DNA of 64,000 nt from Tricholoma matsutake (GCA_026075535.2 AP026549.1:2542001-2606000); one strand, 5' to 3'. Positions 22,855 to 34,150 are shown, counted from the stretch's first letter. Notes: generated by a model not told the origin, from the letters alone. Made by a program: numbers and translations.

Positions 22855-23110
22855 CCCCCCCCCCCTCTCTTGCTGCAAATGTGAGTGGGGGGGTTACTCA
22901 TTCTGTTCTCGGCGACTACAGGCACCACCCCCCTCCCTCACTCCCAATGCAAGAGGGGGGGTTTTTTGTTTTATTTTCATGGACTACAGGCACCACCACC
23001 CCCCCTCACTCAAAATGTGGAGGGGGGGGGTTTTCTATATTGATTTAATGTAGTTTATTTATTAGAATAGGTCCACCACCCCCTCCCTCACTCCAAACAT
23101 GAGTGAGGGG
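22855..23110. repeat. Inverted, diverged relatives of the 12.2-12.9 kb array
   Basis: Four units with CCTCCCTCACTCC..ATGTGAGTGGGGGG, separated by CGACTACAGGCACCACC. This is the reverse-complement orientation of the 12190-12900 array. It includes long C and G homopolymer runs. Confidence 0.7.
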
Positions 23111-23149
23111 GTTTCTATTAACTTAGTTTACTATTAAAATATGTATTCT

Positions 23150-23285
23150 TCTCAAAACCCACAAATAACCATGGGTAACCTGTGGAAACCTGCAGTAACA
23201 CCGTACCCATACCCATGCAGGTACAGTGTTCACAGGTACAGGTAAGGGTATGAGGGAATATACCCCGTGCCATGCCCTATCAACT
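23150..23285. repeat. GGGTATGGG palindromic module ending ATGCCCTA
   Basis: GTACCCATACCCATGCAGG and CACAGGTACAGGTAAGGG, ending CCCCGTGCCATGCCCTA. The end is similar to the other TAGGGC-type termini. Confidence 0.55.
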
Positions 23286-23389
23286 ACACAACTGACACCC
23301 TTTTCTACACCAAAACTCAGTAACATGTACATCAATAGAGCACCCCAATGGTAGGCTGTGCCCTGCTGAGGCTTGAAGACAAGGGCTCA

Positions 23390-23640
23390 ATGACACTGGA
23401 CCAATAACTATTTAATGTAATTGCTGTCATGTTAGTTAATATAATCTACTTGTAGAATGTTGTAAAATTGATTTAAAAATCACATGGTTGAAATGCTGAG
23501 AAGTGCGATTATAATATATTATCATACAGGGCATCACAGGGCATCACACAGTACTCTAGGGTGCTTGATGTGTCCTGGGAAATAGCCTTTAACCCTGGGA
23601 AAGCTTGTGTCAAAAAGTGATTTTCCTGATTGAGCAGTTG
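23390..23640 (+). repeat. Dispersed repeat, uninterrupted copy
   Basis: The same sequence flanks element D: its left half recurs at about 25590-25684 and its right half at 32766-32905 (GGGAAATAGCC, CCCTGGGAAAGCTTGTG, CAAAAAGTG). This copy shows the target before insertion of element D. Confidence 0.75.
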
Positions 23641-24082
23641 CTCATGAGGCTGGTGGTGGCTGGTGTGTCATTCCTCTCCCACACTTGTCATTCATCATCA
23701 TCATTGTTAATCCTCCTCACACTCCACTATCCACCCTGTGAGCAGGTGCTCGCAGCAGTGGTGGAGGGTGCTGGTTGTGGTTGGTCATAGGTATCATTTC
23801 ACTGGCATTGGCCCCCATGATCATCAATGTTCCACCAACAATCCACCCCACAAGCAGTTACTCATGAGGCTGGGGGGTGGGTGGTGTGTCATTTGTTGGT
23901 GTTATATGTCATTCATCATCATTCCCTACCCTTGTTATGAGCAGCAGCTTGCAGTGGTGGCAGTGGGTGGTGGGTCTGTGTTGTTGGGGGTTTGGGGTGG
24001 TTAGGATGATGTGGCACATCTATAGGGTGGCTGGGTGCTTACCTGGTGAGTTTCACAGGCCTCCTATCACTCCCTCACATCC

Positions 24083-24385
24083 ACATTACAAACTGTTATT
24101 GACTTGTTACTAACCTCATTACAATTATTTACTTACTTCATTACAAACTGTTATTGACTTGTTACTAACCTCATTACAATTATTTACTTACTTTATTACA
24201 AACTGTTATTGAGTTGTTGCTAACCTCATTACAATTATTTACTTACATCATTACAAACTGTTATTGACTTGTTACTCACCTCATTACAATTGCTTACTTA
24301 CTTCATTACAAACTGTTATTGACCTGTTACTAACCTCATTACAAATTGTTTACTTCATTACAATTGTTTACTTACTTCATTACTA
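24083..24385 (+). repeat. ~55-bp tandem repeat, about 5.5 units
   Basis: Units CATTACAAACTGTTATTGAC then TTGTTACTAACCTCATTACA then ATTATTTACTTACTT start at 24083, 24139 and 24194, with diverged units to about 24385. Non-coding. Confidence 0.85.
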
Positions 24386-24624
24386 TTGTTGGCATACTAG
24401 ATTTTTGGGTCTTTACAACTTATCTGCTGAGTTTGAGTTATTAGGGTTTATATGTTCTTTCATATGTACAAAATAATTACAAAAGAAAAACTAATATGTA
24501 CAGAAAGTCCCTGGGGCCTCCTCATCATCCATGTTGTCTCATCCCCATCATCCCGTCATCCCCGTTGTCTCAGTCATGGGTGTATCATGTCAGCACATGT
24601 CTCTGGCAGTAGTATACTTCCTAA

Positions 24625-24725
24625 AAATGAATAAAATAGATTATTTAGTTGAAAAGAACAAGGAACAGAGAAAAGAACTTACCTAGGGCCCAAACAATGC
24701 AATCGTCGTTTGGGCATTGCATCCG
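24625..24725 (-). repeat. Hairpin/intron-like module 8 (inverted)
   Basis: On the minus strand: GCCCAAACGACGATTGCATTG, then GTTTGGGCCCTAG and GTAAGTTCTTTTC, with an intron-like AT-rich stretch beyond. The only one of the eight on the minus strand. Confidence 0.5.
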
Positions 24726-25159
24726 AGAGGGTTTGTTGGCAGCCATTAGTGGCTCTTGCTGGCATGGGAATGTGCATGGGAGTCGCGGTGGTGGATGTTG
24801 ATGGAGTGGAAAGGTGGTACTAGTGAGGTGAAAGGGAGGATGGCGGCATTGTCGAAGGTGGTTATTATTCTAAGTTGATTCACTTGTATAGAATAAGTCA
24901 CGTGAGCGCCCCATGGGGCACTCTACTCATGGTATTTTAATTCACTTAAACATCGTCCCCAACAATGACAACTATGGACAACACACCACCTGCCCCCATC
25001 CCCTCGAGCAACTGCTGCATGGGGCTGCAAGAGCACCACATCACGCATAATCTCACATTGACAACTGTCGACCACAGTGGTCACATGAACAACCCGTGGG
25101 AATGCTGTGCCCCATGGGGCACATTGACTTATCTTTACAACTTGAATTTGAGCCTGGTA

Positions 25160-25270
25160 ATTAGGCATTGGCACAGGTTGGGGTAACCCATGCGGGTCAC
25201 AGCTATGGGTATCTCCGGGTACGGGTATGGGTCACACTTTTGTCACCCATAACCTGCACTTAACCCACCT
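25160..25270. repeat. GGGTATGGG palindromic module
   Basis: GGGTAACCCATGCGGGTCAC, CCGGGTACGGGTATGGG and a distal ACCCATAACC. Its ends are less clear than in other copies. Confidence 0.5.
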
Positions 25271-25292
25271 ATGTATGAGTATGTTTTTGGTT

Positions 25293-25565
25293 GCTCTAGA
25301 TCTTAAGTGAGTCCTGGTCTGTTTTATATGATATTAGGCTTATTCTGACTCTATTTAGATGTTTTTTGAAGGTCCTGATTAGACAAGAGGCCAGCACCTA
25401 CTTGTTCTTTTGCAACAACCACATCTTTGTCAGTAGGGGCTTGATATGAGTACTTGAGATCTTAGTAAGTTCTCATCTGTTTGCTATGATCTTAGGCTTA
25501 TTCTGACTCTGTTTAGGTGTCGTTTGAAGGTCCCAATTAGACGAGAGGCCAGCATAAGTTACACA
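25293..25565 (+). repeat. Two-unit direct repeat (~155-bp spacing)
   Basis: AGGCTTATTCTGACTCT..GAAGGTCC..ATTAGAC.AGAGGCCAGCA occurs at about 25336-25401 and again at about 25493-25557, preceded in both by a TAGATCTTA/GAGATCTTA segment. Confidence 0.75.
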
Positions 25566-25684
25566 TTGCACAGTGGTAGAGTAGAATACAGTAGTGTATC
25601 ATTAGTGTATCATGTAATGTCATATAATCTACTTTTAGATTGTTATAAATTTGATTTAAAAATTATGTTGACGTTGTTGGAATG

Positions 25685-26389
25685 TGTTAAGAACTGATCC
25701 TGGAAGGTTCGTCGGAATCCAATCAGACACTGTGGGTGTTATTTACGGAAGGTTGTTGGGTTGATGCAGATTCAGCAGGAGGGGAAACGGAAAGGACTTG
25801 GCTTCAGCTTGTAAGAAGCTGCACCCTTCACCTCATTTGGTGTCCTAATTTCAAGTCAAAGGTCTGGAGGTAGGAGTGGGAAAGTGCAGGTAAATGCAGG
25901 GAGGAGTATGGGGGGACTTAGGTTAAGTTCAGATGGGGCTAGAACTTCAGAGGGAGACTAGAGGTCGAGTCGAATGGAGTTCAGACTCTTAGAGGACAGA
26001 GGTAGGAGTAGAAGGAGATTTAGATTGACAAGTTAAAGTCGAGTCTATGTCGATATATGAACTGAGGAATACAAGGCAAAACTAACTAAGCTTAAATACT
26101 GTAGTCTGGAATAATGCGGAACAGGAACAAAGACTGCGGCAGTGTCTCGACTGCATAGATAAATTATCTTGCAGGACCCACACAGGAATCCATAGTTGAA
26201 TTTGCAATAGAGACGGCAGCCTTGGGAAGGCAGCCATGGATGCTGTACAAGGCGGCCTGGTGCACAGCAGTGTGGGCAGTGCAAGGCAGCCGGGAACGAA
26301 ATTGGGAGGCATAGACAAAATAAGGTTTGAAGTGCGGAAAAGTGTTGGACAGATGCGGGTTCTGATCAGGTGAGGAATGGTTCTTGACA
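25685..26389 (-). repeat. 3' LTR of element D
   Basis: 705 bp. It differs from the 5' LTR largely at CpG-derived positions. For example, the bases following CACTG are TGGG here and CAGG in the 5' LTR, while the solo LTR at 10933 retains CGGG. Confidence 0.95.
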
Positions 26390-26524
26390 GTATTTCCCCC
26401 TGAGTGCTGAGCCTACGAGGCACATGAGGGTTTGAGTCCGAATGAGGAAGTTGGTTGAATTTCTGAATGCGGCAATTGGTTGAAAATTCTTCACGTCGTT
26501 TCCTACTCTCATCACCTATCAAAA

Positions 26525-26881
26525 ATGTCCACCCCAGCCATCTCCGTGCAGATCAAAATGGCCGCAATGAGGGCCCAACACGAACAGAGGGAGCAGGCAA
26601 TGAAGGAGCAGATGGAACAGGAGATGAAGGAGCTGGAGGAAGCAGCGAGGGAGGAGGAGCACTGGGCACAGGAGGAGCAAAAGGCAGCAGAGGAGGCTGC
26701 GAAGGCAGAGGAGGCGCGTCAGGCAGAGGCGCAGAAAAAGGAGGCTTCAGCCGCAAAACGAGCGGAGAAGAAGCGGGCAGCTATGGCTGCAGGTTTGGAG
26801 GATGAGGCCGAGGGTGGAGAAGAGGGTGAGGTTGGGGGAGAGGGTGACGATGACAGAGAGGGAGAAGCGGAGGTAATGTAG
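26525..26881 (+). CDS. Antisense coiled-coil ORF inside element D, 118 aa
   Basis: Open frame on the strand opposite to gag/pol, between the end of pol and the 3' LTR. I chose the ATG at 26525 (AAAAATGTCC) rather than 26480 because the composition changes there. Residues 1-15 are MSTPAISVQIKMAAM; residues 16-85 are an almost continuous Glu/Ala/Lys/Gln helix with heptad character (EEAAREEEHWAQEEQ, KAAEEAAKAEEA), predicted coiled coil; residues 90-118 are Gly/Glu/Asp-rich. There is no signal peptide or membrane segment. It stayed open while the surrounding pol collected stops. It could be an accessory ORF of the element, or the start of another transposon gene captured there. Function unknown. 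Confidence 0.5.
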   Translation: MSTPAISVQIKMAAMRAQHEQREQAMKEQMEQEMKELEEAAREEEHWAQEEQKAAEEAAKAEEARQAEAQKKEASAAKRAEKKRAAMAAGLEDEAEGGEEGEVGGEGDDDREGEAEVM

Positions 26882-26966
26882 GGATCCAGTCAGATCCAAA
26901 AAAAATCTTTTTTCAATAAAGTTTGTTCTGAGTTCAGACTGAGTGAATAAGTAACGTGGATAGTCT

Positions 26967-29900
26967 TTAAGCGGGTAATGGTCCAGGTTTCTGTGGGTAG
27001 TGGGTGTGAAAATCTCCAAGGAGTTCTTGGGCGTGGTCAAGTTCTGTAACAGGTAGCCAGGAAGTCTCTTCGTCGGTTCCCTGGTAACCTTCCCATCGGA
27101 CGAGGTAGAGAATCTTGCAGCGACGTTGGTTGTTGACTTTGGAGTTGAGGACTTCGGCGATCTCATATTCCAGCTCGTCATCAATGGTGATCGGAGGAGG
27201 TGGAGGTTGTACTCGATTTGGAATTGTGTTTGGGGAGTGTTTCTCTAGTTGAGAGACATGGAAAACAGGGTGAATGGCCCGCATGTGATCTGGGAGCCAC
27301 AGGGTGACTGTGTGAGTGCCCGGGCAGGTGATGATTTCGAAGGGGCCATGGTGCTTTTTGGAAAGTTTCTTGGAAGGACAAGTGGTGCGGATATTTTCTG
27401 CAGTGATGTAGGCAGAATCACCAATGTTGAAGTTGGGTGCGGGTGCCCAATGTTTGTCCGCGGACCTTGATAATGCTCTTGAGCGGCCGCAAGCTGTTTC
27501 TGAAGCTCCTGATGAAGGTCATCTAAGTCAACAATGAACTTGCGGGCGTGCTGTGAAGCTAAGTTGCATTCTGGAAAGATGGAAATGTTCGGGTGATAGC
27601 CTTTGTTGGCAAAGAAAGGGGATATGCCTGTAGAGGTGGAAGGAGCATTATTGTAGGCAAATTCGCCCAAGGGTAAGAGGTGAGACCAGTCGTCCTGCTG
27701 ATAGTTGCAGAAGATCCAGAGGTACTGCTCCAAGGTCTGATTAAGTCATTCTGTCTGACCATCACCTTGCAGGTGATAACCGGAAGTGAAGTGGATCCAC
27801 ATGTCGAGTGCTTTTCCAAGGGAGCAGAAGAAATGGGAGACAAACTCAGATCCCCAGTCGCAAGTGATGTGCGATGGAACGCCATGCTTGGAGAGAACAT
27901 GGAGGATGAACAGGTTGGCTAGTTCTTGGGCTGTAATTTCATTGACAGTTGGGATGAAGATGCTTTGTTTGGTGAGATGGTCAACGATGACCAAGATAGC
28001 GGTGTGACCATTGGAGTTGGGTAGTTGTTCAATGAAATCCATGGAGATGGAGTTCCAAGGTCGTTCCAGAACTGGAAGTTGCTTTAGAAACCCATAGGGC
28101 TTGTGTCGAGGTGACTTGGATCGTTTGCAAGTGGTACAGGATTTGCAGAATTCCTGCACAAAGGTGCGGAGGTTTGGCCAGACATATTCCCAGCGGACAA
28201 GTTGCTGGGTTTTGTTTTGTCTGAAGTGGCCAGAGAGGATGTGATCGTGTTTGTACTGAAGGACCCTGAGGCGAAGATCCGCGACGTCTGGGACATAAAT
28301 CCGGTTGAAGTGGCGGAGAAGACCTGCCTCATCTATGGTCCAGTTGGGGTCGACAGGTGTCGGAAAATGTGTGGATGATACTGGGTCAAGGGGTAGGGAG
28401 GTGCAGATGTCGTGGTGGAGTTTCTCAACATCCATGATTACTGCTTGTCAAAGGATGGGTGTGGCGAAATAGGTGGTGCAAAGGGAAGAGGTGAGCTGTT
28501 CCTGTGTGAATACAGGTCGGAAGTTGGTTGGGTTTATGGAGGCGAAGTCGCTATTTCCCCCTTTGCGGTAGACGTCCCAACATCTAGTGAGCGCGTCTGG
28601 CTTGGCCCCTAATTTTCCAGGGCAGAAGCAGATGACGAGATTGAACTGGGAAAGGTACTCAGACCAACAGGCCTGGTGGCAGGTGAGCAACTTGGTAGTG
28701 CTAAAGTACTCAAGATTTTTGTGGTTGGTGACCACATCAACCAGGTTTGTGGAACCCTCAAAATACTGCCACCAGTGTTTGAAGGCTTCAAAAATCACCA
28801 AGAGTTCCTTATCATGGGTGTCATAATTAGTTCAGCGGGATTGAAAGAGCGGGAATGAAATGCAACTGGATGAATTTCTCCATCCACAGTGTAAATCGAA
28901 AGGATAGCCGCTAAGGCATAGTCGGAAGTGTCGGTTTCAAGTACCATCTGTGAGTCAGGTACCCATTGCGTTAAGATGGGGGCATGGGTGAATTCTTGTT
29001 TGAGCTTTTCAAAAGTGTCATGGCATTTCTTGTTGAAGTCCCAGGGTGCGGCTTTCTGTGTCAAGCGGGTGAGTGGGATGACAATGTCTGAATAGCCATT
29101 AATGAAGCAGCGGTAAAAATTGCAAAAACCTAAGAAGGATTGTATATCCTTAACTTTCCTAGGCTCGAACCAGTCAAGCACAGTTTTGACTTTATCCTCA
29201 GACATCCACAGTCCATCTGGTGAAAGGATGAAACCTAAATATTCAACGGTGTCTTTGTGGAACTCACATTTCTGTGGAGAGGCATAAAGTCCATTTTTCC
29301 GGAGACGGTGGAGGACTTCTTTGATGTGAGCCCCGTGCTGGGACTTGTTGTTGGAGTAGATTAGGATGTCATCGAGGTATACAATGACACAAACATCCAG
29401 CATGTCGCTGAAGATGTCGTTCATAAAATGCTGGAAAGCTGCGGGTGCATTAGTGAGTCCAAAGAGAACCACCAACCACTCGAAGGATCCATAGCGGGTG
29501 CAGAAAGTAGTTTTCCACTCATCACCATCAGCGATGTGGACTAGGTGATAAGTGTGCTGCAAGTCTATCTTGGTGAATAAGCGGGCTTTGCAGGGAGAGT
29601 CAAGGAGGTCAGAAATGAGAGGAAGTGGGTAGCGGTCTTTCTTCGTAAGACAGTTAAGTCCTCAGTAGTCGACACAAAGTCAGAGACTACCATCCTTCTT
29701 CTTGATGAAGAGAATTGGAGTGCCATGCAGAGACTTGGATGGGCAGATGAAACCTGAGCGGATGTTTTTGTCAATAAAGACTCGTAAGGCTTCTAATTCA
29801 GAGGGAGAGAGAGAATACATGCAGCCTGGAGGCAGAGGAGTATTGTCTTCTGTCTCTATTTTGAGGTCGTAAGACCGATGCAGAGGAAGGGTATCCACTT

Positions 29901-30594
29901 TAGTCTTATTAAAGACATCAGCAAATTTGTGATACTCGGGCAGAATATCGGAGAGGTCGGATGAGTTAGCGGATTGGGCAGAGCAGGCGGATAACCCTTC
30001 TGGAGCAAAGGTCATCTGAAAAGCTACTGCCCCAGGAAGTTTGCTAGCACATGCATAAGCGGCAGCGTTGATGAAGGAGATGTCAGGAGGTGTAAACTTA
30101 GGAGGAATGGGGGGTTTGGAAAGTGCGGAGGAGTCGAGGATTTCTACCAGAAGATTCGGGGACAAAGGTGACATCAGGGGTGCTGGACCTCTATGATCTG
30201 CAGAGCAGAAAGCGAGTTGGCTTGAAGACCAGTCAATCAACAGATTGTATTGCTTCAGCCAGTTATGACCAAGTATGGCGGAACAGGAAGAGTCGAGCGA
30301 GGTTACATAAAATGACAAATTTAATACTTCACCGGCAGGGAAGGTGATCAGAAGTTTGACGACCTGAGTTATGGTGGAGTTGCAAGATCCATCAAAGAGT
30401 CGTAATCCGACCGGGTTAATGGATTCCGTGCTGAGTTGGTTATTCAACATGAAAGAGGAGTCAAGAAAGCAATGGGAGGAGCCAGAGTCAATAAGGGTTC
30501 GGAAAGGGGCGGAAGAGTCGGGAGAAGTTAAAAGAATGGTTAGGGAGTCAGGGTCAGAAAGAGCGGACACATTGAGATGAACGTAGGCAGCCAA
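26967..30594 (-). pseudogene. pol: Element D pol polyprotein (broken)
   Basis: Reading down from 30594: an aspartic protease with LIDSGSSHCFLD; the RT start with SGFICPSKS and KKKDGSL; RT proper 29562-28795 with LFGLTNAPAAF and an intact YLDD box; RNase H (ETDTSDYALAA) with a frameshift near 28800; integrase zinc finger (HDHILSGH, CKSCTTCKRSK) and core (SMDFIEQLP; CDWGSEF where SDRGSEF is usual; E in GDGQTE); a frameshift near 27475; then a chromodomain at 27284-26967 (YEIAEVLNSK, ILYLVRWEGY, TSWLP). TGA stops are at 29680-29682, 29662-29664, 28448-28450 and 27746-27748. It cannot be functional. Confidence 0.94.
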
Positions 30595-30650
30595 GTGGGT
30601 AAGGTCAATGCAACCCCCAGCCCCAGTGGCTGTATCCTGAGGGTTGCAGA

Positions 30651-31897
30651 CTATTTTTCCGAGTCTGTAGTCTTGGGAACGACAGTGGATGCATGGGCTT
30701 TTGTGGCTTTGGATTTCGGGCAGTTTCCTGCTATGTGCCCTTCCTCACCGCAGTAGAGACAAAGCCGTTCTTTCATGCGACATTCTTGTTCCTCCCCAGT
30801 AAGCTTGCTGTTCTTCCCCAACTTATTGGAGATGGACGACTTGGGCTTGTCCCGGGAAGTGTTCTTTGTTGTGGAAGACTGCTGGTTGGAGGTGTTACCA
30901 TGGGTGGAGTTTGAAGTGGCTTGGATTGTCAGTGGGGAAGAGTCCTTCCAACTAGAGTTACTGGAATTCTTTGTTTCGAAATGGGATTCATCCTCCTGCA
31001 TCCAATAGATATCGTCGCAGTCCTGTGCTTTCAAGCGCAGTTCTGCAAGGGTGTCGGGTTTACCACCCCGAAGAACTTCTATGCAAAGTCGGAGCGGAAG
31101 ACCACGGAAATAGTGGTCACGAAGGGCTGCTTCATTCCAATTGACCCTAGAAGCTAATTCCCAGAAGTCAACATTATATTTTGTGATGCGACCACCTTTC
31201 TTCATTGCTAAGTCAGAGAGAGCTTTTTCCACATCTCCAACCGGGTCATGCGGACCGAAGTTGCTTTCCAGCTCAGCAAGGAAAGCTTCATAGTCCCACA
31301 TCCAGTGTGCGGAATCTGTCAGGTCATTCAGACCAGGCTCAAACCAACTGAGAGCTGACCCCTTAACATAAGAAAGGATAAATATGATCTTTTTCTCGTC
31401 AGAGGAAAATACATGCGGACGGTTGCAGAAATGAAGATTACATGAGACTAGGAAGTCTCTAAGTTTCTTTGGGTTGGAGCCATCGAAAGTGTCGGGATCG
31501 CCAACTTTGATTTTCTCGGTCTTAGGTGCATTGTTTTGTCAGAGGGTGTGGATACTCTCCGAGAGGTTGTAAAGAACATCTATGAACCTATCCCCTGGAT
31601 CAGGGTTTCCCCCTGTGGGAGGTTGATTGTCAGGATCATTGGGATCGGGGTCGCCCCCAGGGCCATCAGGACTGCTAGGGTCATCGGGTCCGCCGGGAGG
31701 TCCGTCCTCTAGACCACAATCTTCCAACCCATAGGGTCAGGCTGGTTGATGCCCCCTACATACTCAAGGGGAGTTCTTGATCGAAAACCTTCTGGGTTGC
31801 CAGAAGGTTGTGGGACACAGGTGGACATGAGGTTGGCACTGATTGAGGGAGCTCCTGAGCCAATTTGTTGGAAGATGTTTGAGGGTCTGGAAGACAC
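30651..31897 (-). pseudogene. gag: Element D gag with CCHC knuckle (broken)
   Basis: Probable start MSSRPSNIFQQIGSG at 31897, a frame shift near 31735, a Pro/Asp/Gly-rich linker (31727-31542), TGA at 31539-31541, then an open capsid-like stretch (KVGDPDTFDGSNPKKLRDFL, SYVKGSALSWFEPGL) running into the zinc knuckle CLYCGEEGHIAGNC near 30755. Gag ends at TAG (30651-30653) directly after an A5 run (GGAAAAATAG on the minus strand), and pol is open in the -1 frame through this site. Confidence 0.88.
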
Positions 31898-32060
31898 TCC
31901 AAAAGTAGTGGCGGGTCGAGGGTTGGGAAGAGTGGATCACTGGATTGCAGAGATCCCTGGAATAGTACTGGCGTGTTGGGAATTTCTTGTTGTGCGCTGG
32001 CAGGTCTTGGTAGGGGTCATAGAGAGGGAATGGACAAGTGAAGTGTGAGTACGTATATAC

Positions 32061-32765
32061 TGTTAAGAACTGATCCTGGAAGGTTCATCGGAATCCAATC
32101 GGACACTGCAGGTGTTATTTACGGAAGGTTGTCAGGTCAATGCGGATTTGGCAGGAGGGGAAACAGAAAGGACTTGGCTTCAGCTTGTAAGAAGCTGCGC
32201 CCTTCACCTCATCTGGTGTCCTAATTTCAAGTTGAAGGTCTGGAGGTAGGAGCAGGAAAGTGCAGGTAAATGTGGGGAGGAGTACGGGGGGACTTAGGTT
32301 AAGTTCAGATGGGGCTAGAACTTCAGAGGGAGACTAGAGGTCGAGTCAAATGGAGTTCAGACTCTTAGAGGACAGAGGTAGGAGTAGAAGGAGATTTAGA
32401 TTAACAAGTTAAAGTCGAGTCTATGTTGATATACAAACTGAGGAATATAAGGTGAAACTAACTAAGCTTAAATACTGTAGTCCGGAATAATGTGGAACAG
32501 GAACAAAGACTGCAGCAGTGTCTCGACTGCATAGATAAATTATCTTGCGGGAGCCACACAGGAATCCATAGTTGAATTTGCAATAGAGATGGCAGCCTTG
32601 GGAAGGCAGCCATGGATGCTGTACAAGGCAGCCTGGTGCACAGCAGTGTGGGCAGTGCAAGGTGGCCGGGAATGAAATCAGGAGGCATAGACAAAATCAG
32701 GTTCGACGTGCAGGAAAGTGTCAGACAGACACAGGTTCCAATCGGGTGAGGAACGGTTCTTGACA
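32061..32765 (-). repeat. 5' LTR of element D
   Basis: 705 bp with the same termini as the 3' LTR. It is followed on the right by GAATG, the target duplication. I could not identify a tRNA primer site in the adjacent minus-strand leader. Confidence 0.95.
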
Positions 32766-32910
32766 GAATGCTCAGAGGTGCAATTACAGTATAATATCAT
32801 ATGGCACAGGACATCACAGGGCATCATAGGGTACTCCAGGGCACTTGATGGGTCCTGGGAAATAGCCTTCAACCCTGGGAAAGCTTGTGTCAAAAAGTGG
32901 TTTTCTTGAT
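32766..32910 (+). repeat. Right half of the dispersed repeat split by element D
   Basis: Continues the sequence that stops at 25684. Together they match 23390-23640. Confidence 0.75.
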
Positions 32911-34150
32911 GGATGGCAGGTGCTACACAGCACAAAACCAAGCAACAATGGGGATACCTGCAGGGATGCCAGGATGACACCAAATGATGATGCAGGGCAA
33001 ACACACTGTGAATGACACCCTCCCCCATCCACATGAGCAACTGCTCATTGGGTGGATCACAGGTGGAATGATGATGGAATGCCAGAATGACACAGAGAGC
33101 ATGGGAATGACATGGCAACACCCATGGATGGGTTAGGGGGGATGGGGGACAAATGAGGGAATGAAGCCAGAGAGGGAACAACACCAGATGGGGAATGACA
33201 CCAAACAACAGCCAGAACTGAACACTGACACTGCCAATGATGCTGCCAATGCAACTGCAGCACAAAAATGACAGCCACAGAGAACAATGGTGATGCACCC
33301 ATGGACACACAAGGGAGACAATAGGGATAACTGATTGCAAACAAGATGATGGGAGAAGACAACAACAACAAAGCCACAACCCAGCACACACCCCTGCACT
33401 GTGAGCTCAGAGCCACTGCTTGCAAGGGGGATCACAGGTACTAACAGCCAAATGGGATGACAACAACAATGATGAGAGGGTGGCAATGACAAGGGGGAAG
33501 AGGGATACCACTGCCATGCAAGGTGAGCAAGGGGTGTTTTTCTTTATTTTTTTTCTCTTTTTCTTTTATGGCACCTCCTGCACACCATGGAAAGGGTCAA
33601 TCTTGTATTAGTTACATCATTTCCCCCTTATGCAATCACTAGGGGGTTAATTTAATATATAAATTGTGTAATAACTAAACTGGACAGTTTGTATGTAGTA
33701 TTGTTAGTATATTTATATACTGTCTCTAGAATCTAGAATGTATCCCATTTAAAGCATTTCTATAGAATGGAGGACTTGTTTATGCCAGGCTTTAGCCCTG
33801 GCCCAATTGGACAAGTTAATAAGCAATCTATTTTCATTTTACATAACATACTGTTTCAGCCGATAGCATCTTTTCTTGATAAGGGAAGGAATAGCAGTCA
33901 TTTCTCCTTACTGACTATCTCTACTCTATATTGAAATAGATAATGATATTTATAACTATATACATGATTTAGGAATGTGGTGCATATGGTGGTAAGAGTG
34001 AGATGTGAAAGAGAGAGGATAGAAGGTACTTTGTGCTGAGATTATGCATATTCTACAACCACCCAAATGTATGTAGATGGATGGAGGCATGTATCTGGTG
34101 GTAGTAATTCTGAGAGGTGATAAACAAGGGAATAAATGGTGAGGGATATA
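32911..34150. other. No gene recognised
   Basis: Contains one GAGCAACTGCTCATTGGGTG module at about 33031 and CA/TG-rich low complexity. Minus-strand open frames here are Cys/His/Ser-rich translations of that low-complexity DNA and are not supported as genes. Confidence 0.5.

Larger units (their letters stand above)
25685..32765 (-). mobile_element. Ty3/gypsy chromovirus, element D (complete, 7081 bp, decayed)
   Basis: LTRs at 25685-26389 and 32061-32765 (705 bp each, TGTTAAGAAC..GTTCTTGACA) flanked by the perfect target duplication GAATG (25680-25684 and 32766-32770). On the minus strand it reads gag, then pol (protease, RT, RNase H, integrase, chromodomain). A polypurine-like CAGGGGGAAATAC (minus strand) abuts the 3' LTR at 26390-26402. 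All coding parts are interrupted. A plus-strand ORF lies between pol and the 3' LTR. It landed inside a dispersed repeat whose intact version is at 23390-23640. Confidence 0.96.

Noticed and set aside
32678..33492. Minus-strand ORFs of 119-237 codons rich in Cys, Leu and His
   Set aside because: Part covers the element D LTR and the rest is TG/CA-rich low-complexity DNA; no domain or conserved signature.
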